Assembly (NCBI RefSeq): GCF_008923245.1
Contig: NZ_WBOS01000018.1
Location: forward strand, 34,193-98,192
From: Cytobacillus depressus
Lineage (GTDB): Bacteria > Bacillota > Bacilli > Bacillales > Cytobacillaceae
DNA: 64,000 bases
Direction: 5' to 3'
Part shown: in pieces, positions 42,959 to 50,125 of the stretch
Layout of the letters: every line of letters begins with the position of its first letter
Numbering within the stretch: the stretch's first letter is position 1
Notes under the pieces: model-generated
The model's input: the letters and a program-made list of their open reading frames with translations, nothing else
What the model was told of the DNA's origin: nothing
Database searches by the model: none
Translations under genes and position numbers: made by a program

Positions 42959-43393
42959 TAATAATCACGCTTTCTAAAGAAACTTAATATACTTAAATTT
43001 AAATCTTCTTAACTTGAACAGTTTTTTCTTATCTTATAAAAAAGACCGAGCGCTTACACATATTGTTTATTTTATTTTTAGCTTTTTTATTCCCTTACCA
43101 TTAAAATTATACACTATCTTCCATTGAAGATTCTGTACTTTCGACCAGGTAAATGGATAAAGTCTTTTAAAAAGGAGGGGAGGAAAGATGCGGGGCGAGT
43201 GACTAATGTTCTTTTGATTCGAATGACAGTTTTATGCTTTGTAATTTTGGAGAAAGCAAATTAATATATTTATTAAGGGAGTCTAAATATTTAGTATTCG
43301 ACCTTGAAAACGAATTTATTATGAGAGGATGTGTTTGATGCTAAGGTTATGTAAATGAAATATTTGCAAAAAAATTTGAAATGGGAGTACAGC
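42959..43393. other. Intergenic region between divergent transporters
   Basis: No gene recognised; AT-rich. It must hold the EamA promoter (minus) and the MFS promoter (plus). Confidence 0.45.
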
Positions 43394-44659
43394 ATGAAAA
43401 AAAATAATCGCCTCTATTTTGGTTGGTATATTGTGATCGCTGCTTCGATTATTGTGTTGCTTACAACTGGGTTGCGGATGGGCATCGGCCCCTTTGTAAA
43501 TCCAATTATGGATGATTTAAGGTTATCGCGAACGGAATTTTCGCTTATTGTTTCAGCTGGAATGATTGTTTATGGAATTGGCATGCTGCTAGCTGGGACT
43601 CTATTAAAAACTTATAATACCCGTATTGTGTTATTGGTGGGGTTAGCCATTGTATGTATTTCGACTGTATGGACGGTTAATGCCAAAGGGATGCTTTCAT
43701 TCTTGCTATCATTTGGTGTTTGCCTCTCAATCGGACTTTCTTTTTTAAGTAGTATTACTTTATCGCCCATCATTAGTAAATGGTTTGTCCGTCAAAGAGG
43801 GAAGGCTCTTTTTTATTTAACTACTGGGGCAATGGCGGGTATTGCCATTATGACGCCTGTTGAAACATGGCTGATTGGCCTTGTCGGCTGGCAGAACACC
43901 CTCTTAATATTTGGCGGAATATTTATTCTCCTTGTTCTTCCATCGGCCATTTTTATTATAAGGGAAGATGTTCCGGATGGGGCTGACGGTACGGGTTCTG
44001 CCAGCGAGAAAATAAGCCGGGAAGAACCAGCCATTACATTTAAAGATGCATTAATGACAAAGACATATTGGAAGATTGTTTTTGGATTATTTGCTTGTGG
44101 ATTTGGGATGAATCTATTAGGGTCCCATGGGGTACCGATGTTGATAGATCATCATTTTTCACCAATGACCTCTTCGTTTGGGATAGGGATGATCGGGGTT
44201 GTCGCTATCATAGGCACATTGTTTTTAGCCCAGCTTGCGGACCGTTTTCCACGGAAAAATCTTTTATTTATCATCTATTTTGTTCGTGGACTTGGATTTT
44301 TCGCTTTAGTTTTATCGGCGACTACGTGGCAGCTCTTTCTCGTTTCCATTATTGGAGGGTTGGTATGGGCCGGTTCCGTTGCGATGTCCACAGCGATTTT
44401 AAGTGATTTATATGGAGTGCGTTTACTCGGAATGTTAAATGGATTCGCATATTTTGTAGGTCATCAAATCGGAGCAGCCATCGGTTCATTCATGGGGGGC
44501 TGGGGGTTCGAAGTGTTCGGAACTCATTTCATTTCGTTTGGTGCTGCGGGGATCCTTGCCATTCTTGCAAGCTTGGCATCGGTCACATTGCCTAAAAGTC
44601 TATCATTCTCCAAGCAAATAAAAATGGGGGAAAAGCATAAAATAACAGTGGGACAATGA
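43394..44659 (+). CDS. MFS transporter (OFA/monocarboxylate-like)
   Basis: 421 residues from the ATG at 43394 (GGGAG seven bases upstream; the upstream ATG at 43355 has no such site). Twelve membrane segments; FGWYIVIAASIIVLLTTGLR start and LADRFPRKNLLFIIYFVRG loop. Similar to oxalate/formate or monocarboxylate carriers. No clear neighbour gives a substrate. Confidence 0.88.
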   Translation: MKKNNRLYFGWYIVIAASIIVLLTTGLRMGIGPFVNPIMDDLRLSRTEFSLIVSAGMIVYGIGMLLAGTLLKTYNTRIVLLVGLAIVCISTVWTVNAKGMLSFLLSFGVCLSIGLSFLSSITLSPIISKWFVRQRGKALFYLTTGAMAGIAIMTPVETWLIGLVGWQNTLLIFGGIFILLVLPSAIFIIREDVPDGADGTGSASEKISREEPAITFKDALMTKTYWKIVFGLFACGFGMNLLGSHGVPMLIDHHFSPMTSSFGIGMIGVVAIIGTLFLAQLADRFPRKNLLFIIYFVRGLGFFALVLSATTWQLFLVSIIGGLVWAGSVAMSTAILSDLYGVRLLGMLNGFAYFVGHQIGAAIGSFMGGWGFEVFGTHFISFGAAGILAILASLASVTLPKSLSFSKQIKMGEKHKITVGQ

Positions 44660-44950
44660 GTTGTCTTGGTATAAAATATTTATCTGTAAATGAAATATTG
44701 CCATTAAACCAAGAAAATAAATAAACGTTTATAATCTATTAAGTTATCATGTTTAATAATAAGGTAGCTGAGAGTCATTTGTCTGCGGCAGTCATTGCAG
44801 CAACCCCACCTGCAATCACCGCCGCACCGTGAGTGACTATTTTTCCCCCATGAAGCAGGCCTCACGGAGCCATTCGACCGCATTAAACCTCTTATTTGAA
44901 TGTTTTTCTGAAGGAATAATTCCTATAGTATAAAGACTAATAAATATCTA
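44660..44950 (-). pseudogene. Intergenic region with a decayed coding fragment
   Basis: On the minus strand, RFNAVEWLREACF (about 44905 to 44865) and, after a shift, HGGKIVTHGAAVIAGGVAAM and TAADK-stop (ending at 44775). This looks like the end of a small alanine/glycine-rich phage or plasmid protein. A short piece with NAIEW recurs near 49156-49175. Family not known. Confidence 0.35.
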
Positions 44951-45096
44951 GGAGAAAGACTAAAAAGTTCGAGCTTTTGAAGAAGGGGATGTAACTAACG
45001 AATAAAGGAAAGAATAAACGTTTCTTCTTATAAAGGTTTATTTATTTAAAAACGTCTCCTTAATTTTTTTCTTTGAACAAAACAAACGGTAACCAG
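44951..45096. repeat. Dispersed intergenic repeat, copy 2
   Basis: Contains GGAGAAAGACTAAAAAGTTC, AATAAAGGAAAGAATAAACG, TTTCTTCTTATAAAGG and AAACGGTAACCAG in the same order as copy 1 at 41810. It abuts the left edge of the sodC duplication. Confidence 0.65.
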
Positions 45097-45101
45097 AAAA
45101 A

Positions 45102-45259
45102 ATGATAAGCCTAAATTAAATGTTTACAATAACCGCGGAAAAACTCCTAAACCAGATCTGAAACTTGGAGGGACCCCTTACTGGAAGAAAACATCAGTTG
45201 AGGAGTTTTGTGAACAAGAAAAAAAACGTTTGAAAATAGAGAAACCCTACACAGCTTAG
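45102..45259 (+). pseudogene. 3' tail of an unidentified gene (copy 1)
   Basis: Reads GKTPKPDLKLGGTPYWKKTS and EEFCEQEKKRLKIEKPYTA-stop, matching the end of the 78-codon ORF at 53326. The 5' part is missing. Confidence 0.5.
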
Positions 45260-45277
45260 TATAGGGTTCTTTAATAT
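45243..45277. terminator. Hairpin between the tail fragment and sodC (copy 1)
   Basis: AACCCTA pairs with TAGGGTT, then CTTTAATA; the reverse direction also has A/T runs. It separates convergent genes. Confidence 0.6.
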
Positions 45278-45283
45278 ACTTTA

Positions 45284-45928
45284 TTATTTCTTATCTTCTT
45301 CTGTACTCAAAATTACTCCACATGCTTGTCTGTCACCTGCATCCCCAGTTTTCATCGTTGCTTCATCAGGACCAGGTTTTCCTTCTGTTTGATAGCGATC
45401 AGGTATATTGCCGAAGTTATCAGGATTTGCATGGACGATGACAGCCAGTTCTTCTTTTTTCAGTTGATCAATGGTTAGGCGATCGAACGTTGCAGAATAT
45501 GAAGCAGTTCCATCCTCGTTGACATATAGGGAAGGCATGTCCCCAGCATGTCCAGAGTGCATTTTGTCATCTGGATTAAAGTGACCGCCTGCTGTTGTGA
45601 AAGGACCTTCCTTGGCATCACGTTCACAGACACCATTTTCATGGATATGAAAACCATGGTGACCTGGCTCTAGGCCATCTATATTGGCGACAATCTGAAC
45701 ATGATTGTCATGCGCAAAAAAGCTTACTGTGCCAACAGTTTTATTTTCAACATCTTTAAGTTCTGCTTTAGCTTGTGGTTCCGTCTGTTCCTCTGTGCTC
45801 ACGCTCGTCTCAGCTTTATTTCCCGTATTTGTCGTTCCCTCGCCATCCGACTTTTCTCCTGCAGCACATCCATTCAGCACCATCACCACAGAAATTGTCA
45901 GTATCAGCTTCGTCCAATATTTACTCAT
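45284..45928 (-). CDS. sodC: Cu/Zn superoxide dismutase-like lipoprotein (YojM type), copy 1
   Basis: 214 residues from the ATG at 45928 (GGGAGC upstream; the frame opens 13 codons earlier). Lipobox VLNGCAAGE puts it on the outer membrane face. Metal ligands are all present: GFHIH, GGHFNP, KMHSGHAGD and VIVHANPDN, with the disulphide pair in NGVCERD and RQACGVI. B. subtilis YojM lacks one copper histidine; this copy appears complete, so true SOD activity is plausible. One of two near-identical genes (other at 53588). Confidence 0.93.
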   Translation of the reverse strand: MSKYWTKLILTISVVMVLNGCAAGEKSDGEGTTNTGNKAETSVSTEEQTEPQAKAELKDVENKTVGTVSFFAHDNHVQIVANIDGLEPGHHGFHIHENGVCERDAKEGPFTTAGGHFNPDDKMHSGHAGDMPSLYVNEDGTASYSATFDRLTIDQLKKEELAVIVHANPDNFGNIPDRYQTEGKPGPDEATMKTGDAGDRQACGVILSTEEDKK

Positions 45929-46322
45929 TTTATGCTCCCTTCTATATTGATTGAATGTTCTAACCATACTATCAGGAGTAAATAATTATATAAAGTGAAT
46001 TGCTCTGTACATTAAAGAATTCCTTCTTTCTGTCTAGAGGGTCACAATTTTTATGAACCTTCCTTCCTGCTCCTCCATGCTAGTAATGTTGAATGGCACC
46101 TAGAATAGCTCAACTTAAAATGACTTTTTTTTCACTACACAGATAACGGTATAGATACATAAAAAGAAAGCGGTTCTCACTCTCTTTTTGAAGCTCGGGA
46201 CTTTTGATTATGTATCTTGATTAAAAGTTCCCTCCAATTGGAGGGGGAGTCAAAGCCCGCTGGCATCTATAAAGCCAGCTTAGTTGTCGGCGATGTAAAA
46301 CGGCAAATTCTTTAATATAATG
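45929..46322. other. Upstream region of sodC copy 1 and flank
   Basis: Up to 46247 it matches the second copy; beyond, a short open tail SKPAGIYKASLVVGDVKRQI ends at about 46315, an unrecognised gene end. No intact gene. Confidence 0.4.
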
Positions 46323-46353
46323 AAAAAAAGAACAGCAAGGGGCTGTTCTTTTT
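46323..46353. terminator. Bidirectional terminator after the lipoprotein gene
   Basis: AGAACAGC-AAGGG-GCTGTTCT with A run before and T run after. Confidence 0.85.
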
Positions 46354-46365
46354 GTGTATAAAATC

Positions 46366-47133
46366 TTAAATTTTTATATCAATCTTCACATTTTTCTTTA
46401 GCTCTTCAACATGCTGAGCGAGTTTTTCCTGCTGTTTTTGATGTTGCAGAGATTGTTTGATTTGCGGCTTTACTTCTTCAAGCTTTGGAACTTCTTGTCC
46501 TGTGCTCTTTCCTTGTTCTGCATATTGATCATATGTTTTTTGAATTTCTTCATCGGTTATTTCGCCAATCACCACATCTTTCTCAACGTACTGTTTAAAT
46601 TTAATATCGTCAGCTATTTGAGTTTCAAGTGTTTTCATATCCATGCCGGATTTTTTAAGAGCGGCTTCGAATTCTTTTTCTGTTTTAAACTGTTTTTTCA
46701 TTTCGTCCAACTGCTTTTTAATATCTGCCTCTGATGCTTGATAGCCTTTTTTATCTGCCTCTTGAAGAAGAAGAGTTTGTCCGACTAAGCTATCAATTGC
46801 TTGGTTTTTCAATTGCTCTGCAGCATCTTTGGAAGTCGGATCTTGCCCCATTTGCAGCATTTGTCTTTGTGTAGATGCTAAGACGCTGTTATAGTCGCTT
46901 CCTAAAATTTTTTTATCATTCACTATGGCGACAATTTTCTTTTTATCTACTTGCTGCGCTTCTAATTTCTTTTGCATTTCTTCCATTTGCTTTTGCTGTT
47001 CCTTCTGCTGTTCGGTTTCCGCTGTTTTTGCTTTATCATCATTTTTAGCTTCTTTGCTTTCTTCATTTCCTCCGCATGCTGCTAAAAAAATGGCCATTAG
47101 CCCGGTTATTAATGTAAACATCATTTTTTTCAT
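46366..47133 (-). CDS. SurA/PrsA-type N-terminal-domain lipoprotein (chaperone-like)
   Basis: 255 residues. Signal peptide with lipobox FLAACGGNE, a glutamine/lysine-rich linker, then a SurA-N-like helical region (VAIVNDKKILGSDYNSVLAS, LVGQTLLLQEADKKGYQASE, ISEADIKKQLDE-like text). The parvulin PPIase domain of PrsA is absent; instead a short helical end follows. Likely a membrane-anchored folding helper for secreted proteins. Monocistronic. Confidence 0.85.
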   Translation of the reverse strand: MKKMMFTLITGLMAIFLAACGGNEESKEAKNDDKAKTAETEQQKEQQKQMEEMQKKLEAQQVDKKKIVAIVNDKKILGSDYNSVLASTQRQMLQMGQDPTSKDAAEQLKNQAIDSLVGQTLLLQEADKKGYQASEADIKKQLDEMKKQFKTEKEFEAALKKSGMDMKTLETQIADDIKFKQYVEKDVVIGEITDEEIQKTYDQYAEQGKSTGQEVPKLEEVKPQIKQSLQHQKQQEKLAQHVEELKKNVKIDIKI

Positions 47134-47462
47134 AATCGATCTCCTTCCTTAAGCTAGAAGTATAATTTTTTTATAAAAATTATCTAGTGCGCATTATAAA
47201 GTAAATCTTACGAAAAAGAAACCTTTTACGGACTTTCTTGAGATTTGTAACAGGATTGAAGCGTTTTAACATACAGGAAAACCGTTAGCGTTTTCTTCTT
47301 ATTCATTACATTTTCAAGAAATCAATGGTCCTATATCTCTAACAGATTCTTATACTCAAACCCTTTCAGCAAGAATAGAAGAGTCCATAAAAAAAGATAT
47401 GGTTATTCAGGATCCGAAACCAATTAAAAATTAATTTAGTTTTGTTAATTAATATAAAATCT
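47134..47462 (+). pseudogene. Intergenic region with a 3' gene fragment
   Basis: From about 47280 to 47432 the plus strand reads GKPLAFSSYSLHFQEINGPI then SLTDSYTQTLSARIEESIKK to PKPIKN-stop, with an in-frame stop just upstream. A gene tail of unknown family. The rest is the promoter region of the lipoprotein. Confidence 0.35.
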
Positions 47463-47490
47463 AAAAAGGCTATCAATCAGCCTTTTTTTT
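47463..47490. terminator. Bidirectional terminator
   Basis: AAAAAGGCT-ATCAATC-AGCCTTTTTTT. It overlaps the end of the small ORF on the minus strand and serves the fragment on the plus strand. Confidence 0.8.
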
Positions 47491-47580
47491 CTTTTTTGTT
47501 TTCAATGGAATGCTGTATTTTTTACTAACCTCGATTCCTCTTTTAGCTAGAGCCTTTGCTTCATCTTTCGTCATTTTCAT
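47473..47580 (-). CDS. Small basic protein, unknown function
   Basis: 35 codons from the ATG at 47580, preceded by AGGAGAGGGG. Sequence MKMTKDEAKALAKRGIEVSK with a lysine-rich tail. The 5' extension of the frame has no initiation signal. Small basic proteins of this look occur widely in Bacillus; the family is not identified. The terminator hairpin covers its last codons. Confidence 0.5.
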   Translation of the reverse strand: MKMTKDEAKALAKRGIEVSKKYSIPLKTKKKKKAD

Positions 47581-47681
47581 CCCTGTTTCCCCTCTCCTAG
47601 TATTCTTATAAAAAGTATGGACATATTGAAAAATTTTTAAACATAACCCTCCCCCATCCCCCATATACATGGAAATATATC

Positions 47682-47704
47682 TAGGACACTAAGACAGTGT
47701 CCTA
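47682..47704. promoter_or_regulatory. TAGGACACT/AGTGTCCTA inverted repeat
   Basis: A perfect 9-bp inverted repeat with a 5-base centre (AAGAC), 18 bases upstream of the ribosome binding site of the next gene. Probably an operator, perhaps for that gene's own product. Confidence 0.5.
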
Positions 47705-47732
47705 AGCAACAATTCGGAAAAGAGGGATGGAA

Positions 47733-48371
47733 ATGCAAAGGGAAGAGGTAGTGGGAACTAAAGTAAGAAAGGTTCGCTCTGATAAAAAAAGAGACGTTAA
47801 ACCGACAATTTCTATCAATCTTAAAGATTGTATATATCGCTTGTCTTACATTACGAATACGCCTGTAAAAGATGTAGCGGAAATTTTATGTGAAAAAGGT
47901 TTGCAATCGAGAAAGGTTATTGATTATCTTTCGAAATACTTCAGAAGGGATTATCAGTTCTTAAATACGGTTTATATTGGGGATTGGGAAAAAGAGTCTT
48001 TACAAAAGAAATATCAATCAGGGAAAAATGAACGAATTACCATTCGGTTTACACAATTATCCTATGAAAATATTTTTTCCTTATCTTGTGCTCTGGATGT
48101 GACCCCATCAAAAGCCACAGCGTTACTGTTAGATGCCAGTATCCGAAACACAAACCTCCTGAATGCATTTGTGAAAATGTATCTTCACAATCACATAGAT
48201 GAAGCGAGAATGAAAGAATTAAAACAAGTGCTGAAATACATTAATAAGAACAATCCGTATCAAGAAGAAATTTCATGGTTTGCCTTGCTTGCGATGATCT
48301 TTGAAGATGTTAAAGAAAGTACCGGGAATGTGAAAAGTATCATTCATAATTGGATAGATAAATACAAATAA
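47733..48371 (+). CDS. Hypothetical protein, proposed tandem ribbon-helix-helix
   Basis: 212 residues from the ATG at 47733 (GAGGG six bases upstream; ATG 47727 is too close). Two internal segments look alike: TISINLKDCIYRLSYITNTP with VKDVAEILCEKGL, and ITIRFTQLSYENIFSLSCAL with PSKATALLLDASI. Each could form strand-helix-helix, i.e. a single-chain RHH DNA-binding pair. Basic N-terminus. No family recognised. The inverted repeat in its promoter would suit autoregulation. Confidence 0.6.
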   Translation: MQREEVVGTKVRKVRSDKKRDVKPTISINLKDCIYRLSYITNTPVKDVAEILCEKGLQSRKVIDYLSKYFRRDYQFLNTVYIGDWEKESLQKKYQSGKNERITIRFTQLSYENIFSLSCALDVTPSKATALLLDASIRNTNLLNAFVKMYLHNHIDEARMKELKQVLKYINKNNPYQEEISWFALLAMIFEDVKESTGNVKSIIHNWIDKYK

Positions 48372-48396
48372 AAAAATATAGCTGATACAACCAAAA

Positions 48397-48418
48397 AAGC
48401 CCACCAAAGGTGGGTTTA
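48397..48418 (+). terminator. Terminator of the hypothetical gene
   Basis: AAGCCCACC-AAA-GGTGGGTTT hairpin, 26 bases past the stop. Confidence 0.7.
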
Positions 48419-48652
48419 ACTGTTTTAGTCAACTAACATAAGGACCAAATGTTGAATGACAATAAATTCATTTGAAAATTGGTTATTCTTCGGCAATCGC
48501 GCCCTTTAATTGAATAAACATTAGTTTTTATTAGCCATTTTTACCGAATAAAAGTATACAATTAATGCCCAGTATCTTCGGAATGCGACATAATATTTTC
48601 TATATACCACCTCATCAATATGCTAAAATTTACTAAAAGAGGTGGTGATATC

Positions 48653-48895
48653 ATGAATTCATTTTCATACAAAGTAATTGGATTATTTTTGTTATCATCA
48701 GGATTTATTTATTCTTTAGAGCGTATCTCGTCTTTAATTTCTACAAGCATTATCAAAGCTGGTTTCTTTTCTGGACAAATGACAGGAGAAGTACCCCAAG
48801 TAACAACTGCAAATTTTTTGGATAACTTATTTGTTCCTTTATTATTTTTTATAAGTTTAGTTTTATTAATTTTAGGGTTTAAGAAAGTTAAATAA
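48653..48895 (+). CDS. Small membrane protein, unknown function
   Basis: 80 residues from the ATG at 48653 (AGAGGTGG upstream). Two hydrophobic segments: residues 7-25 (KVIGLFLLSSGFIYS) and about 58-75 (LFVPLLFFISLVLLILGF), basic C-terminus. Not recognised; no partner nearby. Confidence 0.6.
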   Translation: MNSFSYKVIGLFLLSSGFIYSLERISSLISTSIIKAGFFSGQMTGEVPQVTTANFLDNLFVPLLFFISLVLLILGFKKVK

Positions 48896-49190
48896 GAAAA
48901 TAATCGCCAGCTGTTTGCCGGTTTTTTAATTACATTTATGACGCTTAATGTGTCTACTATGTAAAAAAAAGAGTTACTCCACAATCTGGCCCTTTTCTGG
49001 AATAAGTGATTTGCTTTTCTATCTCTTTTATTACTTAGAAGGTGTTATACGAGAATGCCGCCAAGGTCGAGCCGACAAAGGAAAGAACTTGCGGCGGCAA
49101 GTTCCTTTTATTAGTGATATGAAGATAAGTTCTTTGAATCCGCCTTATTTTCTTCGGAGGCCATTCGATCGCATTGGCTTTTCTATAATT
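48896..49190. other. Intergenic region
   Basis: At 49079-49112 a GAACTTGC-GGCG-GCAAGTTC hairpin followed by CTTTTA is a likely terminator. Around 49156-49175 a scrap resembles 44878-44895 (GCCATTCGAYCGCATT). No gene. Confidence 0.45.
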
Positions 49191-49901
49191 CTACTTATTA
49201 GAATGCTTTTCCGACGGGATATGCCTTTGCAGCTCGTTAATAAATTTATAAGTTAATGGAGCTTTTTCTTTTAACTCTGCTTTTGTATCTGACCCAGCAT
49301 AAAAATAAGCAAAGGATTCAGCGAAATATTCTTCCTTGTAATCGAAATAGGGATTGTCAAGAAAATCATTTTTCTCTAAAGCGTGAATATTAGTAAACTC
49401 ATCTGAGTAGCTAATATTATCAAATACATAACGATCAATAGCATGTGCTGTTTCATGAAGCTCAAGGTTTACAGAACTATGCATCTTTTTATAGCTATAA
49501 CCAATCCGTGCAACAACCGTCTGCCCTCCCACGCCTGGAACATCATCCCAAGTATATGGAGTATGTTCCCATCCCCTAGGAACGACTCCCTTTAAATATT
49601 CATACTCTGGCAAATCAGTAAGAGGGAAATTAATCAGTTTAACCTGAACACCTTGCTTATACATGACATTCAAAATATTAGTGGGAATACTCCAGAGACG
49701 ATCTACCATATTTAAGGTTTCTTCACGATCGAAATCCCCTTTTGTTTCAATCGTCACCACCCTTTCAAGAACATTGTTCATTTTAAGTGATTTAGTAGTT
49801 CCAGATTCCCCTAAAGCAGTAGTAGAAAAAGAGAATGTTAGTGCTGTCGTCAATAAAAGCGTAGAAAATGCCTTTTTTCCTTTCGACAAAATATTCTTCA
49901 T
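49191..49901 (-). CDS. Secreted Pro-Pro endopeptidase (PPEP)/anthrax lethal factor-like metalloprotease
   Basis: 236 residues. An N-terminal signal peptide (KKAFSTLLLTTALTFSFSTTALG) is followed by a single ATLF-like (M34) domain. Zinc motif HETAH in NLELHETAHAIDRYVF and the downstream acid in EEYFAESFAYFYAG match PPEP-1/Zmp1, about 220 residues long. Such enzymes cut between prolines in surface adhesins to release cells. A proline-rich substrate is not evident in the window. Its promoter and signal-peptide region are duplicated at 60849-61020. Divergent from the M14 carboxypeptidase. Confidence 0.88.
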   Translation of the reverse strand: MKNILSKGKKAFSTLLLTTALTFSFSTTALGESGTTKSLKMNNVLERVVTIETKGDFDREETLNMVDRLWSIPTNILNVMYKQGVQVKLINFPLTDLPEYEYLKGVVPRGWEHTPYTWDDVPGVGGQTVVARIGYSYKKMHSSVNLELHETAHAIDRYVFDNISYSDEFTNIHALEKNDFLDNPYFDYKEEYFAESFAYFYAGSDTKAELKEKAPLTYKFINELQRHIPSEKHSNK

Positions 49902-50125
49902 ATTAATCCTCCTAAATTAGTAGTTTATAAGTTAGATATTCTGCGAATGCAATTTTTCCCCTTCATAATTGTTCATTTCAGGATAAAGTACCTATAATCG
50001 TGAAATTGAAATTGCAAAAATTGTCGAACGATACATACGGTTTGGCAAAAAATCCGACAATTATTTCCTGAATATTTCGCTATATTTGTCTATGAGTGTC
50101 TATAAAAAATAGAAAGGGAGATTTT

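Larger units (their letters stand above)
45102..46247. repeat. Segmental duplication, copy 1 (sodC unit)
   Basis: About 1146 bp, nearly identical to 53405-54550. It holds the 3' tail of an unidentified gene, sodC, and the last 16 codons of an Abi gene on the minus strand (SNWRELLIKIHNQKS, whose stop TGA has become CGA). Confidence 0.93.

Noticed and set aside
45701..45985. Plus-strand ORFs opposite sodC
   Set aside because: Low-complexity Ser/Phe-rich shadows of the signal peptide and linker region, repeated with the duplicated gene.
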